Assembly (NCBI GenBank): GCA_002323775.1
Contig: DCPV01000210.1
Coordinates: 1 to 5,037 of the forward strand
Length of the DNA stretch: 5,037 nt
Direction: 5' to 3'
DNA from: Firmicutes bacterium UBA1535
GTDB lineage: Bacteria > Bacillota > Clostridia > Tissierellales > Sedimentibacteraceae
Shown here: positions 1-5,037 of the stretch, in pieces
How the letters are laid out: every line of letters begins with the position of its first letter
Numbering within the stretch: the stretch's first letter is position 1
The notes under the pieces: model-generated
Seen by the model: the letters and a program-made list of their open reading frames with translations, nothing else
Database searches by the model: none
Told to the model about the DNA's origin: nothing
Made by a program: the position numbers and the translations under genes

Positions 1-387
1 AAGGGCTTTGCAGTAGTTGCAGATGAGGTGCGTAACCTTGCTGCGAAATCATCAGATGCAGTTAAAAATACAACAGTATTGATAGAAAATAGTCTAAGAG
101 CTGTTCAGGAAGGTGTAGAAATGGCAAAGAGTACTGCTACATCAATAAACAACATAGTTCAACAGGCAGAAGATATAGCAAATGGAATCGATGCAATTTC
201 AGAAAAATCAAACGAGCAGGCTGAGGCTTCAGAGCAAATAACAATGGCGATTGAACAGATTTCAGCAGTAGTTCAAACAAATTCAGCAACAGCGGAGCAA
301 TCAGCGGCAGCGAGCGAAGAACTGTTTGGACAAGCAGAAGTTTTGAAGAATTTAGTCAGACAGTTTAGGCTTAAGAATTCTATATAA
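1..387 (+). CDS. Methyl-accepting chemotaxis protein, C-terminal part (5' end outside window)
   Basis: This is the last 128 residues of a chemoreceptor; the reading frame is open from base 1, so the true start lies upstream. The first visible residues, KGFAVVADEVRNLA, are the conserved hairpin-tip segment of the MCP cytoplasmic signalling domain, the part that contacts CheA and CheW. The rest is the descending coiled-coil helix. Residues 95-104 (SATAEQSAAA, bases 283-312) fit the family's methylation consensus: small residues flanking an E/Q pair, modified by CheR and CheB. The protein ends in LKNLVRQFRLKNSI and has no C-terminal NWETF-type CheR tether. The sensor domain, HAMP domain and membrane segments are not in the window, so neither the ligand nor membrane anchoring can be stated. 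The TAA stop at 385-387 is followed by the shared terminator at 446-491. The family call is firm; the specific receptor is unknown. Confidence 0.96.
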   Translation, partial: KGFAVVADEVRNLAAKSSDAVKNTTVLIENSLRAVQEGVEMAKSTATSINNIVQQAEDIANGIDAISEKSNEQAEASEQITMAIEQISAVVQTNSATAEQSAAASEELFGQAEVLKNLVRQFRLKNSI

Positions 388-445
388 TGAATTTTTAGTT
401 TTCGTATAATATATAAAAATCAATTAGTATTATAGTTTAAGTTCT

Positions 446-491
446 AAAAAAAGGTCGTCTTTTAGCAATCTTGCTAACTGACGACCTTTTT
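446..491. terminator. Bidirectional intrinsic terminator between convergent genes
   Basis: GGTCGTC (453-459) pairs perfectly with GACGACC (480-486). The stem is extended by the flanking A run (448-452) against the T run (487-491). Inside it, TAGCAA (463-468) pairs with TTGCTA (471-476), so nearly the whole segment folds into one long hairpin with a small internal loop. A T tract follows the stem on the plus strand, and the A run gives a U tract on the minus-strand transcript. It lies 58 bp after the chemoreceptor stop and only 4 bp beyond the LemA stop, so it can end transcription from both sides. Confidence 0.9.
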
Positions 492-495
492 GTTA

Positions 496-1014
496 TTAAT
501 CATTTATATCAAATTTTAAATACTCTATTTCCTTGTGTCCGAAAAAACCTGCAACTATATTATGAGGAAATGACTGTATAAATCTGTTGTGCAGCATAAC
601 TGTGTCATTATAAAATTGTCTATAAACAGCTATTTTATCTTCAATATCAGTTATTTTATTCTGTAAATTTAAAAATGTTTCATTTGCTTTCAAGTCCGGA
701 TATGACTCTGCTACTGCATATAATTTATTTATATCACGATTCAAATCTGAATTATTTCTAATATTTTCATTAGCAGACTCCGAATTAATGAGCTTTGTTC
801 TTTGCTCCGTTATTGATGTAAATAAATCCTTTTCGTACTCTGCGTATTGCTTGGTTACTTCAAGCAAATTAGGTATTAAGTTTATTTTTGCCTTCAATTG
901 AACACTTATCTGTGACCAGCTATTGCTAACCTTTTGCTCCCAGCTAAGCGCTCTGTTATAAACATAGATTATGTAAAAACCTAGGATTATGACTAATATT
1001 GCCAATATTTTCAT
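496..1014 (-). CDS. LemA family protein
   Basis: The 172-residue protein, close to the usual LemA length, has an N-terminal membrane anchor (about residues 2-19, LAILVIILGFYIIYVY). It then shows the LemA signature: YNRALSWEQKV followed by NSWSQISVQLKAKINLIPNLL and KQYAEYEKDLF. The rest is predicted long helices, ending with the family's closing segment (YNDTVMLHNRFIQSFPHNIVAGFFG). LemA proteins are helical-bundle proteins held by one N-terminal segment; their biochemical role is not established. The ATG start is supported by a Shine-Dalgarno site AAAGGTG at 1022-1028 (minus strand), 7 nt upstream. The gene starts 49 bp after the DUF2207 stop on the same strand, with no terminator seen between them, so co-transcription is likely. 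LemA and DUF2207 genes are often neighbours in Firmicutes, which suggests a shared envelope-related job; that part is inference. Transcription ends at the hairpin just past the stop. Confidence 0.94.
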   Translation of the reverse strand: MKILAILVIILGFYIIYVYNRALSWEQKVSNSWSQISVQLKAKINLIPNLLEVTKQYAEYEKDLFTSITEQRTKLINSESANENIRNNSDLNRDINKLYAVAESYPDLKANETFLNLQNKITDIEDKIAVYRQFYNDTVMLHNRFIQSFPHNIVAGFFGHKEIEYLKFDIND

Positions 1015-1021
1015 ATAAAAA

Positions 1022-1028
1022 CACCTTT
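1022..1028 (-). promoter_or_regulatory. Ribosome binding site of the LemA gene
   Basis: On the minus strand this reads AAAGGTG and lies 7 nt before the ATG at 1014. It fixes the LemA start and shows independent translation initiation within the two-gene operon. Confidence 0.75.
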
Positions 1029-1063
1029 CTTTTTGTAGTGGTTATATTGGAATGCCATGGCGG

Positions 1064-2980
1064 CTAATTACAGCCTCCTCCGCCACCGCCTCCTCCGCCT
1101 CCACCGCCAGAGGAGAAACCACCGCCTGCGCCGCTGCCAGAGCTACTTGCAGTGAAAGCATTTTGTATACTTTTGCCCAAGCTATTTACTGAATCAAACA
1201 TATTGCTGTCAAAGCTTGCCTTTCCATTGTTTATACTATACATCATATATAAAGTATACATATTGTGGTTGTGATAATAATTTGCATCATTAAGCTGAGG
1301 ATACATTTTAGGCAGATCCTTAAGAATCTTCTTGCCCATACCAATAGCCACTGCATAAACAATATATTTTTCCCACAATATTAAGTCCGGAAGCTCCTTT
1401 TCATTAAATGAAGTGAAATCCTTCAGAAAATTCTTGTATCCTTGCCATAACGCCAATTCATCTTCACCGCTTTGCGATAATCTTCTACAAACTACTAGGG
1501 AAAATATAGTTATAAAGGTCAAAATAAGCATTGCTGTTCCTAAAACGAACTGCTGAAAAACAAAAGAAATCACAGTAAAAGCTATAAAAGCAATTATGGC
1601 TAAAACATATTTACCTACATATTTTTTCAAAGACTCATCAATATATCCTCTTGCTTTAATTTGAGCATATGATTGCTTTGTAAAATTATTTAAAGTTTCT
1701 AAAACTTTATTAGAATGCTTTTCAGTATATTTTTTAATACTTTTTGAAGTAAGTGTATAGTTGTCATCTGACATTTCATATAAAAATTTAAGCATAGTTA
1801 CTTCATGTGGTTTTAAATTGTCATTACTATTAATTCTGTTATTTGCAGCGTTATTTTTTGAATAATCAATGTCAAATCCATTATTTTTTATTACTTCAAT
1901 TGTTTTTTTATTTAGCGTTATAATCAAATTATTCTTACTTAAATTCTCATCTTTGCTCAATGTCACAAAGCCCTTGAGACTAAGGTCCATCAATGTAGAA
2001 GTAAATCTCTCATCATAAGCTACGACTTGACCATAATATCCCATCAAATCAATAACCTCAGACGGACTCAAGCCAGACCCGGATATTTCTCTATAATAAT
2101 CAGGTTTAAATACAGGAGTAAATCTCTTTCTAATTTTAACAGTAATCACAATTACATATGTAGCTAATATTATGAGCAACAATATTGGTAAAATTATAAA
2201 TGTAAGTACATCTTTCTTAGCCGAATCACGCTCAGCATTAGCCCTGTCAGCAAAGCCTTGTTCTTCAGCCAATATCTTATCAAGTGCATTTCCACTCCTG
2301 AAATTAGTGCTTTCCATAAACAAGTTCTTAGGAGTAACTATACGAGCCTCAATAAATGTCTTAGTAGGAACTTTATCCACTGTCAATTTCACAAGATTAG
2401 CACTCTCAATGCTCACTAAACCCGTCAAAGGTCCATGAGCCCAAGCTCTGATATCCTCTTTTTTAGCTCCATTCGGCAAATAGATATTTACAGAAACATC
2501 ATTAAGAGGTATTTGCCACTCATCGCCAATTACCTTCCAATAAAATTCTGCTATATCACCGTGAATAACCACTGCATTTTCTAAAACATAAGACATTTTG
2601 AAAGTCTTAGTTTCATCAGTAGCGGAATAATATGCCTCTAGTTTAAGCTCTTTATTAGAGGTTTCTATAGCATAGCTATTAAGAGGTCTATTATTATCGA
2701 ATTTATCAAGCTTAGCATACTCCACATCTCCCTCAGAAACCTTAAAGTTCTTTATAGAATAGTTTCCACCAAGAGGAATATTGCGTTCAAAGCGAGTAAA
2801 CTTCCCTCCGACATACTTCATAGTCCAAAACTCCTCAAACAGAGCAGTCCCATCATTTCGCAATGTAATGTTTATATCCAGCTTTTGACAGCCATAAGAT
2901 TTATCATCTGCATAGACATTAAAGAATGCTGAAAAAGTTATTATTGTAACAACTATTAATGAAAAAATTTTTTTAGTCAA
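1064..2980 (-). CDS. DUF2207 domain-containing membrane protein with Gly-rich C-terminus
   Basis: The protein has 638 residues. Residues 1-24 are a signal peptide (KK, hydrophobic core, likely cleavage after VYA). Residues 26-225 form the extracytoplasmic DUF2207 beta domain. Residues 235-256 are a charged, probably helical linker, and 259-281 a membrane segment followed by a basic stop (KIRKR). A cytoplasmic region (about 287-450) opens with YYREISGSGLSPSEVIDLMGYY and contains TSTLMDLSLKGFVTLS, typical of the family. Two more membrane segments (about 455-475 and 478-498) precede the conserved ELALWQGYKNFLKDF and LWEKYIVYAVAIGMGKKI blocks. The tail is Gly/Ser-rich, with 12 consecutive Gly, and ends in Cys-Asn. 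The start codon is TTG, chosen because a strong GGAGGT site lies 7 nt upstream and the signal peptide follows directly. Length and domain order are normal for the family, whose molecular function is unknown. It is the first gene of an operon with LemA. The family call is firm; any role in the envelope is inference. Confidence 0.93.
   Translation of the reverse strand: MTKKIFSLIVVTIITFSAFFNVYADDKSYGCQKLDINITLRNDGTALFEEFWTMKYVGGKFTRFERNIPLGGNYSIKNFKVSEGDVEYAKLDKFDNNRPLNSYAIETSNKELKLEAYYSATDETKTFKMSYVLENAVVIHGDIAEFYWKVIGDEWQIPLNDVSVNIYLPNGAKKEDIRAWAHGPLTGLVSIESANLVKLTVDKVPTKTFIEARIVTPKNLFMESTNFRSGNALDKILAEEQGFADRANAERDSAKKDVLTFIILPILLLIILATYVIVITVKIRKRFTPVFKPDYYREISGSGLSPSEVIDLMGYYGQVVAYDERFTSTLMDLSLKGFVTLSKDENLSKNNLIITLNKKTIEVIKNNGFDIDYSKNNAANNRINSNDNLKPHEVTMLKFLYEMSDDNYTLTSKSIKKYTEKHSNKVLETLNNFTKQSYAQIKARGYIDESLKKYVGKYVLAIIAFIAFTVISFVFQQFVLGTAMLILTFITIFSLVVCRRLSQSGEDELALWQGYKNFLKDFTSFNEKELPDLILWEKYIVYAVAIGMGKKILKDLPKMYPQLNDANYYHNHNMYTLYMMYSINNGKASFDSNMFDSVNSLGKSIQNAFTASSSGSGAGGGFSSGGGGGGGGGGGGCN
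1073..1108 (-). repeat. Poly-glycine codon tract at the 3' end of the DUF2207 gene
   Basis: Twelve consecutive GGN codons, seen on the plus strand as CCTCC/CGCC units, encode the Gly12 run just before the final Cys-Asn. Gly-rich tails are common in this family. The tract is by far the most GC-rich stretch of the window and is a low-complexity repeat prone to gaining or losing codons; such changes would keep the frame if made in threes. Confidence 0.85.
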
Positions 2981-2987
2981 TTTTTAT

Positions 2988-2994
2988 ACCTCCG
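2988..2994 (-). promoter_or_regulatory. Ribosome binding site that decides the TTG start of the DUF2207 gene
   Basis: The minus strand reads CGGAGGT, a near-perfect Shine-Dalgarno site, 7 nt upstream of the TTG at 2980. The signal peptide begins immediately after this TTG, so the non-ATG start is well supported. Confidence 0.85.
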
Positions 2995-3004
2995 TGTTTG
3001 GTAA

Positions 3005-3024
3005 AGTCATAGCGTTGCTATACT
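3005..3024 (-). promoter_or_regulatory. Small hairpin in the leader of the DUF2207-LemA operon
   Basis: ATAGC (3009-3013) pairs with GCTAT (3017-3021) around a GTT loop. AGT (3005-3007) pairs with ACT (3022-3024) if C3008 bulges out, giving an 8-bp stem. It lies about 10 nt upstream of the Shine-Dalgarno site. It would be in the mRNA leader only if transcription starts to its right; it also overlaps a possible -10 box. A role in mRNA stability or translation is possible but unproven. Confidence 0.35.
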
Positions 3025-3048
3025 AATTATATTTTTTATTTATGTAAA
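3020..3048 (-). promoter_or_regulatory. Candidate sigma-A promoter of the DUF2207-LemA operon
   Basis: On the minus strand, TTTACA (3048-3043, one mismatch from TTGACA) is followed 17 nt later by TAGTAT (3025-3020, four of six -10 positions). A perfect TATAAT also occurs at 3031-3026, but it has no good -35 box at normal spacing. Either could drive the operon. In such AT-rich DNA chance matches are common, so this is a weak call. Confidence 0.35.
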
Positions 3049-3054
3049 TATACG

Positions 3055-3073
3055 ATATAGGAAATTCCTATAT
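3055..3073. promoter_or_regulatory. Perfect 9-1-9 palindrome, candidate regulator binding site
   Basis: ATATAGGAA (3055-3063) and TTCCTATAT (3065-3073) are exact inverse complements separated by one base. The GGAA/TTCC core makes it less trivial than pure A/T palindromes. It lies 7 bp upstream of the candidate -35 box of the DUF2207-LemA operon. No known regulator is recognised from the sequence. Confidence 0.45.
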
Positions 3074-3122
3074 GTTAAATTTTTTATTACTATCGTTCAC
3101 TCTATATCTACGCAAATATATA

Positions 3123-3142
3123 ATATAGAGAAATATCTATAT
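3123..3142. promoter_or_regulatory. Second palindrome (7-6-7), diverged copy of the 3055 site
   Basis: ATATAGA (3123-3129) and TCTATAT (3136-3142) are inverse complements around a 6-base centre. It is aligned with the palindrome at 3055-3073, about 69 bp away, as part of the tandem duplication. A repeated site of this kind could bind a regulator cooperatively, but it is nearly all A/T and could also be neutral. Confidence 0.35.
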
Positions 3143-3145
3143 CTA

Positions 3146-3827
3146 GTTTTTTATCGTCTTAACTTCTTTTAAAAATAAATTATTGCATTACAATTATTAT
3201 TCATAATCTTAACCATATTGACTATTTATAAATTAATATTAAGATACTTTTATTATACCATATATTTTCTAGTATAGAATGTTTATTTTTTTGAAATATA
3301 AAAAATTTGTTAAAAATTTTGCTATAAATTTTAAATTGAATAAATTTAATACTAAATTTGTTCAATAAAAATAATCATAACAATCCTGTAGCATTTGAAA
3401 TTGTTTTGATAGCTTGTAGTGATGTTTTATTTACACAATCAGAGTAGATAAATTTAATACTATTACTCCGTTTTTTCTTATATAGCTTTATTAAAATATT
3501 AAAAATTAAACTTTTGTTATTAATTACATAACAATATGTAAGTTTAAAAGAAATAAAAATCTTCTTAATTGTACAAATGATACAACTCTCCGTAAAAAAT
3601 GTTTTTCAACAATTAATTTACTTGGATATCAGCTATTGCATAGCATATATATTTTATCACTTAAATATGATATTTTATTAATAACATCTATTACAATATA
3701 AATCTTTAGCTTTACCATTTTATTGTAGGTTTTACTATATAACGGATAACAAATATCATTAGTTTTAATTATATGTCATTAGACAGATTTATTTTTTAAT
3801 GTAATTTATAATATTTAACATTCTCAA
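3146..3827. other. AT-rich region without a supportable gene, between operon promoter and CRISPR trailer end
   Basis: I see no convincing ORF, tRNA or rRNA here; stops are dense in all frames. A 15-bp direct repeat (ATAAATTTAATACTA at 3340-3354 and 3448-3462) and competing short hairpins occur. One hairpin is TTACATA/TATGTAA at 3524-3541; the other is TTGTTAT/ATAACAA at 3514-3534. All of these are compatible with chance in A/T-rich DNA. No further repeat remnant is found one spacer length left of the degenerate repeat, so the array ends at about 3828. Confidence 0.6.
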
Positions 3828-3857
3828 CTACCTTTTTAGTAAAGATCTATAATCAAT
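3828..3857 (-). repeat. Degenerate terminal CRISPR repeat (trailer end)
   Basis: The last 12 bases on the plus strand (TCTATAATCAAT, 3846-3857) match the repeat exactly, while the other 18 are largely scrambled. It is followed by a 35-bp spacer (3858-3892) of normal length before the first intact repeat, so this is a true decayed repeat rather than a chance match. Read on the minus strand, the repeat's 5' part is kept and its 3' handle part is lost, the usual pattern for a leader-distal terminal repeat. Confidence 0.85.
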
Positions 3858-4551
3858 TTAATAAAGCGTGTGCTTGATGAATTTGGACATATATTCAAAT
3901 TCCAATATGGTCTATAATCAATCTCATTAACTTGTGCGAAATATGGCAATTGACTCCTTATTCAAATTCCAATATGGTCTATAATCAATCTGAGCTTGGG
4001 TGGAATGATAATAATAAACGTATAAAATTCAAATTCCAATATGGTCTATAATCAATATCGTTGATTATACTATAAATAGCTTGCACTTCGCCATTCAAAT
4101 TCCAATATGGTCTATAATCAATTGGACAGAGTGTTAAATCAGGAGAGATTGTTGGACATAATTCAAATTCCAATATGGTCTATAATCAATTTGATGAAAA
4201 CAAGGCAGGATTACACGCATTAGGTAGATTCAAATTCCAATATGGTCTATAATCAATTAAGCAGTGATGGAAAAACTTCTTATATACCAAAATTCAAATT
4301 CCAATATGGTCTATAATCAATTTAATATAGGTTATGAGCCTACTCAATTTAAAAAATTCAAATTCCAATATGGTCTATAATCAATCATAAGTGTCATAAT
4401 AAAGAACATAATAGATTTTGATTCAAATTCCAATATGGTCTATAATCAATAAACTTTCTGAATTAACAAAGATTTCTCAAGATATTATTCAAATTCCAAT
4501 ATGGTCTATAATCAATCTTTTATCAACTACCCAATAAGGCATTTTATCTTT

Positions 4552-4581
4552 ATTCAAATTACAATATGGTCTATAATCAAT
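4552..4581 (-). repeat. Variant CRISPR repeat with one substitution
   Basis: This is the only internal full-length repeat that differs from the consensus: C is replaced by A at 4561 (plus strand). On the minus strand this is G to T at repeat position 21, the closing base of the short CCA-TAT-TGG inverted repeat in the middle of the repeat. It removes one C-G pair from an already weak stem. The 16 other complete repeats are identical. Confidence 0.9.
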
Positions 4582-5037
4582 TATACATAAAGTATTATTA
4601 GGATACAACATAGCTTTATTCAAATTCCAATATGGTCTATAATCAATTGATTTGGGCGTGATTATGTAATGGCTAAGAAAACAATTCAAATTCCAATATG
4701 GTCTATAATCAATAATTTAGGGTATGAAAAAGAATCAAGTATATTCCTTAATTCAAATTCCAATATGGTCTATAATCAATTTCAAAATAATTATTTAACC
4801 ACTCTGAAAAATCTTCATTCAAATTCCAATATGGTCTATAATCAATTCGCATTTTAATAACATATATTCACCTCGCCATCCTTATTCAAATTCCAATATG
4901 GTCTATAATCAATAAAAAAAGATAATATAATATACAAAAAAGATGATACAGATTCAAATTCCAATATGGTCTATAATCAATTATCTATAGTCCCCTCAGT
5001 TGGCAGTCTTGTTGTCCTATTCAAATTCCAATATGGT

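Larger units (their letters stand above)
3041..3142. repeat. Two imperfect tandem copies of a palindrome-containing element upstream of the operon
   Basis: Copy A (3041-3073) and copy B (3109-3142) align with six mismatches and one inserted base over about 33 bp, sharing AAATATA, ATATAG, GAAAT and CTATAT blocks. Each contains an inverted repeat: 9-1-9 at 3055-3073 and 7-6-7 at 3123-3142. TCTATATCTA occurs as an exact 10-bp direct repeat at 3101-3110 and 3136-3145. CTCTATAT (3100-3107) is the inverse of ATATAGAG (3123-3130). The copies sit just upstream of the candidate promoter, a typical position for operator or activator sites. The structure is seen directly; the regulatory role is inferred. 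Confidence 0.5.
3828..5037 (-). CRISPR. CRISPR array, type I-B-like repeat, continuing past the right edge
   Basis: A 30-bp repeat (plus strand begins ATTCAAATTCC and ends CTATAATCAAT) starts at 3893, 3960, 4027, 4093, 4161, 4228, 4292, 4356, 4421, 4487, 4552, 4618, 4684, 4751, 4817, 4884 and 4952. The copy at 5019 is cut by the window edge after 19 bases. A degenerate copy lies at 3828-3857. There are 18 spacers of 34-38 bp, all different. Bases flanking the repeats vary, which fixes the 30-bp length. Read on the minus strand, the repeat's second half (GACCATATTGGAATTTGAAT) aligns with clostridial type I-B repeats of the form TACCTATGAGGAATTGAAAC. That suggests minus-strand transcription with ATTTGAAT as the crRNA 5' handle. 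The degenerate left end agrees with a trailer there and a leader to the right. No cas gene is in the window, so subtype and activity are inferred. Confidence 0.98.

Noticed and set aside
2172..2438. Plus-strand ORF of 88 codons
   Set aside because: It is antisense to the well-supported DUF2207 gene, with no ribosome binding site or family resemblance; it is a shadow frame.
3212..3220. ACCATATTG, nine bases matching the minus-strand CRISPR repeat
   Set aside because: Too short, flanks do not match and the spacing does not fit the array; chance in AT-rich DNA.
3340..3462. 15-bp direct repeat ATAAATTTAATACTA at 3340 and 3448
   Set aside because: Pure A/T except one base, and no mobile-element structure or gene between the copies; likely chance, so noted only under the non-coding region.
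3506..3550. Nested short inverted repeats suggesting a structured RNA
   Set aside because: The hairpins compete for the same bases, are nearly all A/U and have no G/C-rich stem or tract; too weak to call an ncRNA or terminator.
3781..3827. AT-rich stretch next to the first repeats as a possible CRISPR leader
   Set aside because: The adjacent repeat is degenerate, which marks the trailer end, and repeat orientation points the other way.
3858..4160. TTGGACATA near the end of the spacers at 3858 and 4123
   Set aside because: Nine shared bases, offset by one relative to the repeat, with otherwise unrelated spacers; not enough to suggest a common source.
3985..4173. Minus-strand ORF of 62 codons with repeated IDYRPYWNLN
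   Set aside because: It is a read-through of CRISPR repeats and spacers; the repeated peptide is the translated repeat.
4489..4689. Minus-strand ORF of 66 codons
   Set aside because: It lies wholly within the CRISPR array and contains translated repeats (IDYRPYWNLN and the variant IDYRPYCNLN).
4669..4857. Plus-strand ORF of 62 codons starting MAKKT
   Set aside because: It starts in a spacer and runs through repeats (NSNMVYNQF is the translated repeat). Only the spacer part is of interest, as part of a foreign gene.

Overview
The window comes from a low-GC bacterium, most likely a motile member of the Clostridia (Firmicutes). The reasons are the very AT-rich intergenic DNA, strong Shine-Dalgarno sites including one that serves a TTG start, a chemoreceptor, a LemA/DUF2207 gene pair, and a 30-bp CRISPR repeat that resembles clostridial type I-B repeats. 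The taxon is inferred; no marker gene is present.

Layout, left to right. Positions 1-387 (+) are the C-terminal end of a methyl-accepting chemotaxis protein whose 5' part lies outside the window. A strong hairpin with A/T tracts on both sides (446-491) serves as a shared terminator for this gene and the convergent minus-strand operon. That operon is transcribed right to left. A 638-residue membrane-anchored DUF2207 protein (1064-2980) with a TTG start, signal peptide, three further membrane segments and a poly-glycine tail comes first. A LemA-family protein (496-1014) follows 49 bp downstream. Upstream of the operon (about 2981-3145) are a strong ribosome binding site, a small leader hairpin, a possible promoter, and two imperfect tandem copies of an element of about 33 bp that each contain a palindrome. 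Positions 3146-3827 are AT-rich DNA in which I can support no gene.

The right-hand quarter (3828-5037) is a CRISPR array that runs off the window edge. It has one degenerate terminal repeat, 17 complete 30-bp repeats, one repeat cut by the edge, and 18 spacers of 34-38 bp. The repeat's similarity to type I-B repeats and the decayed repeat at the left end both indicate that the array is transcribed on the minus strand. The leader, and any cas genes near it, would then lie beyond the right edge. No cas gene is visible here, so the type is inferred from the repeat alone. The spacers are all different. Several look like fragments of phage or plasmid genes: one reads as an M23-peptidase-like segment, one as a helix-turn-helix segment, and two span apparent gene boundaries.

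The chemoreceptor, the LemA/DUF2207 operon and the CRISPR array look like three functionally unrelated neighbours. I see no evidence that they form one system.
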